Assembly: GCA_012295275.1 (NCBI GenBank)
Contig: CM022679.1
Location: 12,671,415-12,735,414, forward strand
Source of the DNA: Chrysomallon squamiferum
Lineage: Eukaryota > Mollusca > Gastropoda > Neomphalida > Peltospiridae
DNA: 64,000 nt
Direction: 5' to 3'
Shown: in pieces, positions 1-13,600 of the stretch
How the letters are laid out: the number at the start of each line of letters is the position of its first letter
Numbering within the stretch: the stretch's first letter is position 1
Translations under genes and position numbers: made by a program
The notes under the pieces: model-generated
Database searches by the model: none
What the model saw: only the letters and a program-made list of their open reading frames with translations
What the model was told of the DNA's origin: nothing

Positions 1-1447
1 TATTGTACATTATTTAACTGAAATACAAATATAAAATACCTAAATTCTGTTGTGGTTAAATACTTATCTTTAACAATGAATAAGTTTATTATTTATTTTG
101 AATAATTAATAATAATAATAATTAAAATGTGACTTCATTTAGAATATTAACAATTTATAATTATTAATGCTATTAAATTGACTATTTGCGAATATAAAAT
201 GAAAAAAAAAAAAAAAGAAAAAAAAAAATGAAATAAAAAAAAAAATCTAGTTTATGCATATATTCTAAATAGAAAATTTAAATTTAAAAAGGCGGAAGAA
301 ATAAAGGGTCAATGTTATGAATATAATGAGTAATGTCACAATGTAAAAGTACAAACGAAAGAAACGAATGAACATTTTTAACTAACTATACCAGTCTAAT
401 TACATAATATACCTAAGAATGTCATCTTTAAAAATCGATTTATAATTTGATATGCAGTTTTCTTTTTGAATAGGTTCTGAAGCACGGGACATCGTTCAAA
501 ACACTAGGCAGATAATGGAACTGAACTTAACCACTGCTGCAATCTTGTACTGTCGTTGTTACTGATTTATATTAAAATTAGATCCATTTATAATGTGGAA
601 AAAGATTATTCTGTTCTTTTATAAATTAATTTTTTTATTTATTTATTTATTTTATGATTTAGTTATTTAGTTATTTATTCATTTATTTAATTGTTTGCTA
701 TGCAATATGATTTTAAACGAAATAATATAAATGCATTATTTTCCCTTTTCATATCTTTAGAAATTGCATCGCGAAAGGTTAAAATAATAATAACTAATAG
801 TATACATTTTTATCCTAATTGATTTCCTTCCTAGAATTTTCAGAATAATTCACATATTATTTTTAAAAGCAAATATAAAACAATGAGTCTGTCAAAATCA
901 AAAGAGATATTTACTGATGGGTAAATAAATAAATTCGGTTCCTAAACCGTATTAAAATTAGGAATACAACATGTATCATGTGATTAGCTCGTGACAGCAA
1001 GAAAAATAAAAATGGCAGCTTCATACCGAAACAAGACTTTAATTATGTTTTGTATAAGTAAGATATATTTATTTATAATCACTGTATATATAGTCGAATA
1101 CATACATAAAATATTTTCCAAAAAGTTGATTTATATAACTAATTCGTGCATGTATAATTTATTTTACTGTTATGTCTGTAAGTCACTAAGTGTTGACATT
1201 TCTAATACCCGAACCGAAAGTAACAAATAATGATATGGAAAACATCGATTTCATCTTACTGAAGATTAACTTAACATTGTTTCTGTGAAAAATTGTTCCT
1301 GCCTAAACTACTGTCTCATGTTTTATCAAAGATGTACTTTCATGTTTATGTAAGGCTGTTTATTATTAAAGGTCCCTTGTAAGTTGTACTTTAGTACTAA
1401 CAGCAACAATCATTTATTTATTTATTTATTTATTTGTCGTTGTTGTA

Positions 1448-1495
<48 letters not shown>

Positions 1496-1774
1496 GTTAG
1501 TCATATGAATCTAGATATAAATATGTAAGTGAATCATTAAATGAAATGTTTCTCTTTAAATAACTGTATTATCACAAAGCCTATATTTTATATTACATTC
1601 AGTAAAAAAAAAAAAAAAAAAAACATAAAAACAAACAACAAACAAACAACAAGAAAACAAACTTTTAGAATGTTGCTGAACTTGATCACAATAACAAAAG
1701 TTTGATTGATTTATTGATTGACATAATTATTTATAAATTACTGTTAATTTTTATTTCATGTATTTATTTTATAG
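1..1774. other. Left-edge AT-rich region, intronic or intergenic
   Basis: It contains poly-A runs, (TTTA)n and an (ATT)n run (about 1450-1495). Apart from the weak candidate exon at 474-565 nothing coding is supported. The missing HGSNAT signal-peptide exon was not found here and probably lies left of the window. Confidence 0.5.
474..565 (+). CDS. Possible last exon of an upstream gene (weak)
   Basis: After a pyrimidine-rich acceptor (agttttctttttgaatag) a 30-codon frame reads SEARDIVQNTRQIMELNLTT then AAILYCRCY and TGA. The composition is more balanced than the surrounding AT-rich DNA. I do not recognise the protein. It could be the 3' end of a plus-strand gene entering from the left, or chance. 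Confidence 0.25.
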
Positions 1775-1944
1775 TGATGATTTCACACTGCTCAGAAGAA
1801 GTGCAGACAGATAGAGCAGAACTGCCTAAGATCTGTAAAAGTGGCAAAACCCCAGCAATAAAGATCAACACAGGACGACTGAGCATCATTAACCATCATA
1901 ATAAAGACATTGTGTTGTACACACAATCAGAAAACTGTTACAAG
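1775..1944 (+). CDS. HGSNAT: HGSNAT exon (first in window), luminal N-terminal domain
   Basis: The exon is flanked by ..ttttatag and gtataa. It enters in phase 1 (the first two bases complete a codon) and ends in phase 0 after ..ENCYK. The encoded stretch, with [18 protein letters not shown], is the divergent luminal N-terminal part. On its own it is only weakly recognisable. The call rests on its in-frame splice to the next exon and its position upstream of the first membrane segment. Confidence 0.75.
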
Positions 1945-4900
1945 GTATAATTATGTATAAATTACTATTCCAGATTAAATAACAGTGTTTAATTACAGTA
2001 CATGTAACAACTGTGTGGATTATTTAGTTCATCTTTAATCTGTAAAAAGTAATAGTTGTACATGATAGTAGACCAGAATACTTTCTTAAATTTAGTTTTC
2101 TTAAAACATATTTTTTATATAATTAAATAAAATAAAGCAGTGTTTCTTTGGATGAGATCTAGTGTAAAAGAAAATAATATTTAGACTTTTGGTGGTTTAT
2201 AATAGACAAACATATACATATGCAAAACACAAAAACACCCACATACAGAGAGAGAGAGTATTACATAAAACAGTAATAAAATATAGATAATTTCCTTGCG
2301 TAATATAATAAGTTGCTTAACAATGTATTGTAGTAAAAGTGAAGATGCTGGTTTGCAAAATTATTTCTGGTTTTAATTCTTCATTTGTAACTTCAGTGCA
2401 ACCTCATTGCAACAAATGTGATAAAGGAATTGGAAAACTGCACCTTGCTTGTAGATTCTCGCTGGCCAACACGAATTGATATTCAGTTTGATAATAATAC
2501 CAGTTTACAAAATTCAGATAGCTCTTGCAGGTTAGTACATGATTTAAAAAGACACCAATTAAATCCAAAATTTTGTTCTAATAATTTGATATTTAATCTC
2601 TCTAATGATATTTTCTACTTTAATAACACAGCAGAAATGAATCACATAATTGTGTTATTTGGGACTGTTTGACTTGAGTGGTAAAAGTGAAGTACAGGAT
2701 TAACTAAAATGAAGGAAGATTTTGAAATTTAATTACCAGTAAATAATGATTGGTTTCCTCCTCCAATCTCCAAATTTTATTATGACAACCAATCCTCTGT
2801 TGATAGACATGTAATGATTTATGTCAAATGTTAAAAATACTTTAAATTACTATTAAAATTTAAAATATAAACCATGCATGTAAATCAGTGATTCTCTCAT
2901 ACAGTTTGCTTTCAAACTTTTAAACATTGTTGAGACGCCTCAAAAGCTTTTGTTTATATAATTAGTGAAAACATCTTAATAATATTATGAAAATTGTTTT
3001 TACTCAGGGCTAACCATTAATGGTATGAGGTCTGTACTTTTGAGACTAGCTGATACTCAGCAATAATGACATACAATGCTTTCTTTCATTTCTGTTTGTA
3101 TTTTTCAGTTTTACAAAGTTATTCCTTGAACAAGGACAGTATGTTCTGCATGTTAACTTAGATAATGATGATGCAAATTTGATTTGTAATGGACCCATTC
3201 TTGAAAATGATCCAATGGATAGCAATATTCGTATGTTATCAGTTTAATAATAGTTTAACAGTTTAATAAATAAAAACTAAAATTAAGACAGCTCTGTTCT
3301 TGTGGAAGAGCTTATGTGAATATTTATCAGTTGAATAAAACCTCAGACCTTTTAAGTTAAAATTTCACCTTGTAATTATTAAATGAACAATCAGATGAAT
3401 AAATGTTTATTTATATGATAAAACAGAGCTTTTTGCTCTCAACTGTTCAAATGAAATTAATAAACAACTAAATAAATGTTTTACATACCTGATGACACCT
3501 TAGTTAATTTTGATTTCTAACCTGTAGTTTAATAAGCATGTGAGTGAATGTTTATTTATTTCAATTTTAATTTTAACAGTTCAGTTTGGAATAAATAAAT
3601 TAATTAATTAATTAATGAAAAAATATGAATTCTTATGTTTAATCTGTAGATTAATGAATAAAAATAAATGTTACCTCCTTATTACAGACAACTCAGAGCA
3701 TTTTAATTTTGACACTTCTGCTAAAATGAATTAATATGTCTTTTTTAATTTTTATATTTATTTATTTATTTATTTATTTATTATAATGGTATTATCATTT
3801 TAAACAAGACACTAACAAGGGTCTTCAGTGGATTTTAATTTTAACAAATTTTGTGTATTTATTACGTGGTATTATTTTACAGTGTCTTTTATTAGGCTAA
3901 TTTCAGTAGCAATATAATTATATCTTTAAAAGATTGTTTATGAATTTATTTATTTATGTTTATTTATTTTATTTTTTTTCAGCAATCTATGTTGCCTTAG
4001 CAATAGGCTTAGTTGTATCACTTATCTGGATTTTGTTGAAATTTTTATACAGGTTTGTATATAGAGGAAATAAAGTTTTCTGAATTCATATCTTTAAGCT
4101 AATATATATATCATTAATGATTAAGCAGTATTATTAACTTAGTATTAGATTAATAAATTTTTAAAATTTAACCTGACATTTTTCTAAATTAAATTCATAA
4201 ACTGTTTTGACTAATTTGTTTTGTGGTCATTTGATGTACATGGAAGAAAAATGTCTTGTTCTATTAACAGTAGTCAAGATATTGATTTATATTATTACTG
4301 TATTTAATAAAGTTGTACTGTATCATTATGTTTATCGAATCATTGTCATCATCATCATCATCATCATCATCTCTGTTATTGTTGTTATTATTTATTATTG
4401 TTACTATCACTGAAAATGATTCTTGATCTCACATTATTTCAGTTAGCTGTAATAATTTGAAAAAACAAAATCACATTTCTCTTTCAGAAAAGGTATATTG
4501 CATCGTGTATTTTTCTTCTGGAGTACTGAAGGAATTATGGTGGTAAGGATTAAAAAAATATAATTTTTTGTTGTTGTTAGAGCTATTTATTTTTAATGTA
4601 ACATTTTAGATTTTATGTATATTATTTATTTTAGGTTTTATGTATATTATTTATTTTAAGTTTCATGTATATTATTTATTTTGGTTATCCGTGTTATATT
4701 TTTTAAAACTTTATTTTTGTTGTTTTCTTTCCTGTTCTGATGTTCATTAATTAGGATTTACCTGATAAAAAATAAATAATTTTACTTTATAAACTGGCAT
4801 TACTTACTGTTATTGTTACCTAATGATACAAATATTTACTAAATAATAATCTAGTGTTGTATATAAAATAATTATCCTAAAACCAGCTTTTTGCTTAGTT

Positions 4901-7900
4901 GACACAACATAAGATTATAAAGCAGATTATCCTCATTCAAATCTTAACATGAAATTAAGCAAACTCTCACATCTCATAACACTTTATTCACATTAATTCA
5001 CTATTATAAAGTGATGCAGTGTGCAGAAGCATTTGCAATACATTTCAGGAAATATTTTATAATCTTTTTCGATTGTGTAGATTATGAACAAAGATGTTTG
5101 AAAGTATCTAACAATACAAGAATCAAATATATGTACAGATAAAAAAATAATAATAAATGAAATAAAAATAAAGAAAAGAGAGAGAAAGACAAACCTTTAG
5201 AAATCACATAGTGTAATCTAGAATATTATTTCTTCAAAATGTCTTCAAAATGTCTTCAAACTAAAAAAAGTATATTTTTGGTATTTTAATTTAAAAAAAA
5301 AAAAAAATAATAAAAGTAATTATAAAATAAAAAAAAATAAAAAAAAAACCAACCAGAAATAATTATAAAAATACACATAGTTATACAGTTATATATATAT
5401 ATATCTATATTGATAGTGTAATCTATGATATTATGTCTTCAAACTTAAAACAAAGGTATATTTTTGGTATTTTAATTAAAAAACAAAAAAAACAACAACA
5501 ATAAAAGTAATTATAAAATAAATAAAAAATATTAATAATAATAAAAATACACATAGTTACACACACACACACACACACACATATACATATTGATAAACTT
5601 GTGTTAGTTTCTAAAAGGTTGCATTCTCTTCCTCAACTGTCACCAAATTATTTAATCACCAAAGTATCATCAAAATTTTGTTACAAATTTTCTTCCATAA
5701 TTTTCAGAATATTATAAACACGGTACTGTATATTATTCTTTCAAACATATTTTACTCTGCTGTTTAGATTTTAACCAAAAATATTTTACTTTTCATTACT
5801 TTTATATAGTCTTCTTTGCATGTCACATTGATTGTATTGCATGATCTATTTGTATTATATCCAAATATATCATCTTCAGTTAAGAAGTTGGTCTTAACTG
5901 AATTATAAAACTGGTCTCAGACCTGAAGGGTCACAAGGTCAATCCTCCTTACTGGACCAGAATAATATTTGTATTTATACATGCCATTTTTTTCCCCATT
6001 CCAACCATTATCTCAGAAAAGGTTTTTCAAATACTGTAGAAAATGCAATCCTGTCAGAACATATATATATATATATATAAAAAATTCACTAATGATAATT
6101 TGTAAAAGTAACTATGGAGTGGAAACAGTAGGTTTCTTTGCTCTTATCACAGTATTAACACAATTTATGTGTCTTATCCACCAATGGTTCTTAACATTGA
6201 AATGTTTTTACACTGTTATATAAAACTCAGGTATTAATTTTTTGACGTTGTTAAGTTATGATCCATTTTTTCGGTCTGTTTCATTTCCTTAAAGGTAACA
6301 CAACATTAAAGTATAAATATAAAGTATAACACAACATTAAAGTATAAATATAAAGCATTGAGTTTATCACTAAGAGTATGTAAATCTTATTTTCCTCTAA
6401 TTAACAAATTCAGAATTTATTTTATTTAACTAATGCATATGTTTAATGACTATTTTAGCACTTGCGCTACACATTGAATAATAACAGAATGTATGGTACT
6501 GCGTAATGTCATCTACCTCTACCATAGCTCAATGTTATTACTCATGTTAGTTGTGATAAGGTGCAGTATAACTCTTTACACATGACAGGACACCTGTTAC
6601 ATTTTTAAAATGATTAATTAGGTATTGAGTCATTCCATGTCAAATCACCCCCCCCCCCAAAAAAAAACCCGTTAGCATCTGATTAACTAAAACCTGAATG
6701 ATCAATTCTGGATGCTAGATATCACCATCTCTCTTGATCACTGAGTAAGACATTGTATACCTACATGTATGCATAAAGTTCACATAAATTTGAGAGAACT
6801 AGGTGTTTCTGATGCTTAACCTTCTCACCATATTTGTTTCGAATGCTCACTGTATCTTTCATTCCCGGACACATTCTACTGTTCTCGTCACTTTCATAAA
6901 ATTGGACTATTTCCTCCTTCAATTCATTTGAGAGAACTTTCCCTTGTTTCTTATCACAGAGGGATAGAATCCCTTTCTCTTTCTTCGCAGCATGGCATTT
7001 TTTCCACAAGGTAATTCATTGTTTCAAATTCATTTGTTGTCCTTTCAGTGGTAAAGGGTGACAAAGTCAAGATTTGCACATGCTCTGGGTAGGATTTGGA
7101 CTTCTTGAATTTCTCTATTAACTCCTCCAACATGTTCCTGAATAATTGAAGATCAGATTTTTCTGATGAGTCAAGGTCACTTTCAAGAGAATAAAGCAGA
7201 ATATCATAGAATGTTTCAAGATGTTGTTTTAATGTTACTGTAGCTGATGCTAGTTTTTTCTGTCCTTTCATTCTTTTACTGGAACATGCTAGTGAATGGA
7301 GTTTAACAGGAGTTTCATCTGAACTCGACAGGATGGAATTCAAATCAAAGTCCTTTTCTGGGGAAACAACAACCGGCAGTTTATCTGGCAAGTTATCATC
7401 AAATTCTCCCATAGTAATACCACCCATACTAAAGCCATCCTCTGCAGGGGTTTGGACCTTTGATTTCTGAAGGTTAATCAGACAGTCACAGCACAACTTG
7501 TCTCCTGGCACTAGTGTCTTTGGATTTACTAAGCATTTGTAAGTGCCCATGCTAACAATTCCTAAAGATCTAGTGATTGCTTGCAATGTTGAAAACTTGA
7601 TTAAAAGTTCTTGTTCATGATGTGAACAGATACTCTTGATGTCCCTGTGTTTTGATGCCACTTCGAAGAGTGAGGAGTTTGACTTCCTCCGTTTTCCATA
7701 CACTTTGCAACAACTCCTTTTTGGTATGATGGTTGATAAAACACATTTTCAGGAGAGTTAAAGCTGCAGTTAGCCCTTGGAAGAAATAAGTATTGGCCTG
7801 CACCTTTAATTCAATAGAACAAAGTCAGTGCTTTCCTAAATATCAAATCAGATCCTGAAACCCTTTCAATAAAGTTAAGCAGGTCATAAACTGGCTGCAG

Positions 7901-10571
7901 AGTACATGTGTTATTGCCAAAGGCCCACAAGTCTTGGGCATTTAGGTCCAACTTTTCAGGAATAAATCACAGCTTATCAAGGTGAAGGTAGACCTTGTTC
8001 ATACTCTGTGCCGAAGACTGGGTGTACAAATACATTATGCAGTAGATCACTTGATGAAGTCTGATTTCAGACTGGGTTGTACTATAGTTGACTGAAACCT
8101 TGTTCAAAACCAATGGCAAGGCCACATGACATGATAAAATGACTTAATAGGTTTTATGAAGAAAACATAATGCTTACATATCAACATCTGACATTGTGTC
8201 CAACTTGAAAGCTTCAGATTGTCAAAGAAATGCAGATGAAGAAACTTCTTTGTCTTAAACTTCTAAAAGCCATGTGCTCAATGGGGATTGCACCAGGGGA
8301 TCTAAAGGAGTTCCTGACCTGCCTGAAGCATCACTTCCTGTTAACCCTTTGAGCCTGATTGTGTAGAACATGTCATGCCATTTGGCATCTTTTCATATCA
8401 TTCAGGCATTCCTTCAGACATGTCAGGTGGGTTTTAACTCCAAAGATGAGTTTTTGGTCTCTGAGAAGTGTATACATGTAAAAAATGTACATTGTAATGC
8501 ATTTTGTCAATCATCCATACAGGTATGCATTTTTTAAATCTATATTATGGCTAAACAAAAAATATTACACCCAGGAAACTTTTATATGTTTTAGTTAACA
8601 TGTGGGAGATTAAATTTCAATAAAGGTCATCTCAAGGTCACATGATCCACACAGTCAATTTCAAGGTCATAACAAAGGTCAAAAGGTCAGTGACCCCAAA
8701 TTTTCCAAACTGAACAATAATGGCAGATTTGGAATCCTTGTCATATTGCCCTTTCAACAATACCAATTTTATGAAGATTGGCCCAGTAGTTCCTGAGATA
8801 TGAGGGCTAAAATGTTGCTGGTCATACCCATTTTCGCCCAAAATCTCAAAATTTGGTGGGCCTTATCTCCCACACCACTGATCCAATTGGGCTAATATTT
8901 CAGATTTGGTGCTGTGGGATCCCAGTCAACAAGTATACCAAGTTTTATAAAAATCGGAGACAGTCGGGTTTAACTCATTGGGTGATTTGACACGGAATGA
9001 CCCTATTCATTTCCAAAGTAAGGACAACACATATCAAGTATTGTCTGAGATCACTCTTGTTTGCTAGGTATGAAGGACAATAAAGCATGAACTATAATAT
9101 GTACTTAGACTGTCCAATCTAACCAAACTGTATACAAGAAGTTTGGTTGTTAATTCTGAGTTATGTATTTGACACTAGGTAATTACTGTAAACAGATTAA
9201 ATCCTATTCTGTCTGTATCAGTGTATTCCTGTCCCAGCCAGTGCTGTGCAGTGGTTTGTCAAAGGTCATGGTGTACGCTTTTACTAGATGAATAAGAGTT
9301 GCAGTGGGATTTTTTTCTCATAATTTCTGTGATTCTGACCTCTGTGTTTGATGCTATATAACCATACACTGTTATTCATTTTCTGTTACTGTTCAAAAAG
9401 AAAAAAAAAGAAAAAAATGAAGCATTTTTGACTTTAAGATTTATCTGTGATTTTGTCTACGTACTAATTTGTAATTATTTTTTTTTTATAAATCTTATTT
9501 ACATATATATATATAGAGAGAGAGAAAGTTCTGTTGAAAAGATAAACAAGTAATGATAAAAATACATCCGACCTTGAAATTTTGAATATTACAACTTATT
9601 TGATGAGTTTTGTCTCCAATTTTTTTTTTTTTTTTTTTTTTTTTATCCAGTGTCATCTTATATTGGAGACTATTATAGAAAATATCTTCAAATTATTTAG
9701 TAACATTGTGATGGTAAAAATATTTTACTCTATCTTAACTGTTTTAATATTTTAGTTATGATGGATGCTTCTACTCAGAGTGTAGCTTTTTCTAGCAGAA
9801 ACAACTAAAAGAATATTAATCAAACTTTATTAATGTGTATGTTTTTGGACTGGGGAGGCATTTCTTTTCAAGATTAATAACTAAAACAAAATCTTTTTTA
9901 ACCTGTTTATTATGCAATACTAACAAACATTACATGCGAAATGGAAAAGATTGAAGTTTATTTTATGGTGTACTTTTTTTTTAAATTTTGTTAGTGATAA
10001 TGTCTGAAGTAATTTTTTGGTAGTCAAACTTAGACAGAGTTTTAGTGAACTGTTAAATTCAAGTCTTGTTGAACATCATCAGTTAATAATTTAATTTCAG
10101 CTTGTATTTAAAGGAGGCCATGTTCAGGTAAGTTATTAAAATCTGTGTTTGTGGTGAAGAGATAATATATATATGTAAGATTTTGTTTTTAATGTTATTT
10201 TGTTATTGTTTTATTATTGTTTCATTTTAAGAATAAATTATAATAACAGGGTCTTTCATTTTATATATATATAGATGAGTTTTAAAATGTACATATATAA
10301 TTATATAAGATCTTGTTTGTTTAATTTATTTTGTCATTGCTTTATTGTTGTTATTGTTATTTCTTTTAAGAACAAGAGTACTGATGCAAAAGTTATAATA
10401 CTAGGGTATTTCAGTTCTTAACATCTTTTTTCTTTTTTGACTTTTGAAATGTATTATTATTTTCATTAGTCCTTGTGAATAAACTGTTACAAGTAACAGA
10501 AGCATCCTTACACATCTTCAGTATTAGAACACATGTATAAATTATAACCCTGTTTTATATAATTATATACA

Positions 10572-10633
<62 letters not shown>

Positions 10634-13600
10634 CATTATGATAATATAATACTTCTGATGTCATTATTTTCTATTGAAATAAAATTTAATAACATTGACT
10701 GAAATCTGAAATATTTTCAGCATTCAGTAGTTTGAATAATCTAGTAGACTTCCTTTTTTATAACTGAACTCATTTCATCTTGAAATATCAACTGCATCAA
10801 GAATGTCTCATCTGTTCTGAAACCTTGAATATGCCTCTGATGAAGATGCTTCATAAGAGATAATGATTAATTCTGTATAATTCTTTTTCTTTTCTTACAA
10901 ATAAATTTTATATCATCTTATGCTATGCTTTTTTTTTATATTCATTACTGAATATATTAAGAACAAAATAATTGTATTTCAAATACTGTTCCACATCATT
11001 AGCATTTCTACTGTTTTTACTGACTTTAAATTATCTTGTTAGTATTTATTTATTAAATTATCATTATTATTATTATCATTATTATTTACTTTTGTCAAGA
11101 GACTGTTACTTACATATTATTATCACTATTTTTAGTGTTGTATAGAAAACAGGTTTTTTCTTCTTGTTTAATGTTATTCTTCTCTTTGTATACAGGATCT
11201 TGGCACCCCCACAAATATCAATGCAAGTGAGGTGCCTGTTGGTGAATCACCTTCTAGGAAGGAAAGATTGCGATCTTTAGATACTTTCAGAGGGTGAGCA
11301 TCTCAGTATTTTATTACATGTTGTATATCATTATTATAATAGATATATTCACATTTACCATATGACTATTAGGTTTGTAATGATATTGTTATAACAAATG
11401 ATATATAAGCATATCCTGTTGTTTATTAGGTTTATAAGATATCATTATGACAAATGATATATTAATGTTTCCACTGATTATTAGGTTTGTAATGATATCA
11501 TTGTAACAAATGATATATTAATTTATCCCGTTGATTATTAGGTTTGTAATGATATAGTTTGAGCACACAAATTTCCAGATACTGGGTGAGTGTAATATAG
11601 TAACAAGTTAAGACAAAAAATATGTTTTAACAAGGACACAGTCCGTAGAAAGTTAGTAATAACCACTAATGTATTCATTACTGGTATCACCATAAAATGG
11701 CCAAAAATTTAACTATATGGCAAAAATAGATGATTCCCACATATTTTACTGGACTGGTGTGTGGACTAAAGAACAGTCAAAATCTTGGGCCACTGTAATA
11801 GTTATTAAAGATTCTCAAGATGTTAATTTGATCAAAAATTTGGATTAAGAAATTCCATTATTAACATTATTATGATGTCATAAAATATACTAAAAACTTC
11901 AAATCTTTAGTTTCGAGTTTACAATTTTATCCAGAGAGGAGCAGTTTGACAAAGACAAATACATTTGTTTATTTTAGGATTTCCATCTTGGTAATGATAT
12001 TTGTAAATTTACGAGGAGGGGAATATTGGTTTTTTAAACACTCCAAATGGAATGGTCTTCATCTGGCAGATCTAGTATTTCCATGGTGAGTTGCTACTAG
12101 CAACAAGCATGATGCTGTTAGAGATGGCTTCAGCATGGATGTGGCTAGATTATTGCTATATTTTGTGCATGACCATAGACTATGCATGTTGCTGTATTGA
12201 AAACTGTTGGGCTTTCACTAATACATCTTCTTCTGCATGTTTTTCTTACAGCTAGAACTAATTTATTTTTCCTTCCTTTCTGTTTTTCTGTATTATTTTT
12301 GGCAATTTATTTATTTAGTAATTTTTAATTGTCACATTTTATAGCAGCTACATGTGTGCAGTAATATCAAAATGTGCATCATTGTTATCTTATTTTCAGC
12401 TGTCTGCCTTTGCCTTTTTATACACATACACATGTTTTTTGTTTTTTAACTTACCATAGAACATACATGATATATATTGAAGCAACATGGTATGGTGTAA
12501 AGTTAAAACAAATATACATTCATTGTACATTAAATAATTAAATAAAATACTACTATAAATGAAAGAAGAGTTTATTAAATTACTGGATTTTTTTCAAAGC
12601 AGATTTTTTTAGAGTAATTCTGTCAGGTCTGAAAGATGTGACAGGCCATTAGTAATGAAAAATTATCTGGTGTACATTTGTGTTTCATTGACAGATTTGT
12701 TTCAGTTTGTAGTAGATTATTTGCATGTCCATTTGTTAGTTCATTTCTAAAATTTATGTTTCAGTCTCAAGATACTGGTTGAAAATTCATTAACCAAAAT
12801 CCAAAATATCTTTTAGAAAAACTAAAACAATTTTAATTCCTAATAGCATAAAAAGCATTATTTGTATGATTAATTATATTAAAAAATATTTAGATTAATT
12901 TGTGTGTATCATTATAGATACATAAACACACTGGCATCAAACCATTTATCATGCAAAATTACGACCATAGGTGACCAGGACTTCCAAAACTCTGGTTTTC
13001 TGAACCAAGGCTTTAATAAATACTTAAAGTATAAAATAAACAACAAAAAGTAAAGAACAAAACAGTTTATAACAGATACAAATTAACAAACTTCTAAAGC
13101 CAGTTTTCTGGTTATTCTGGTTTTCGTGTTAAGCCAAATAAATGGTTCAAAACCTCCATTATCCTTTAGATTGTTTAAAATCTATTCCCAAACCACAAAA
13201 TTTTGGATAATGAATAATAAACCTGTATCTTAATTTACATCTTTGTTTCTTTGTTTGCCAATCTGTCCATACTTCTGTTTATCTGTTGTTTGATTAATAT
13301 GCATGCTTCCTTCTCTCTGCATAGACTGAGTTTAGTGGTTATGAATTTTGTTAACTATGGTGGTGGTCGTTATTGGTTCTTTGCTCACTCTAAATGGAAT
13401 GGAATCACTGTGGCTGACCTTGTGTTTCCCTGGTATGTAGACATTGACACTTCTAACTAAAACTGTTTGTAGAGTATTTCTTTTAAATTATGAAATTTTT
13501 TGTTTATTTATTATGTCTTAAAAGTAATAAACTGGTACAGGGTATCTGAAAAATAATGAAATAAAATACATTTTAAAATTTTAGAAATTAAAATGTAAAA

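Larger units (their letters stand above)
4543..10100 (+). other. Largest HGSNAT intron, about 5.6 kb
   Basis: The intron lies between the 55-nt and 27-nt exons. It holds three 26-bp near-identical units at about 4602-4690, a tandem duplication of about 200 bp (5211-5580, two diverged copies), an 11-bp perfect hairpin at 5875-5902, and the transposon relic at 6627-9003. The rest is AT-rich sequence with poly-T and TA runs. I see no coding exon outside the transposon. Confidence 0.7.

Noticed and set aside
991-1230. 79-codon frame as the missing HGSNAT N-terminal exon
   Set aside because: It has no signal-peptide pattern or matching donor site, and its composition equals the AT-rich background.
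6627-9003. Host gene on the minus strand inside the HGSNAT intron
   Set aside because: Inverted termini, frameshifts and stops show it is a decayed transposon rather than a nested host gene.
11978-12085. Exon copy a as a dead pseudo-exon
   Set aside because: It has no stop, keeps both splice sites, the phase, the exact length and the conserved His-containing motif. Decay is not supported by the sequence.
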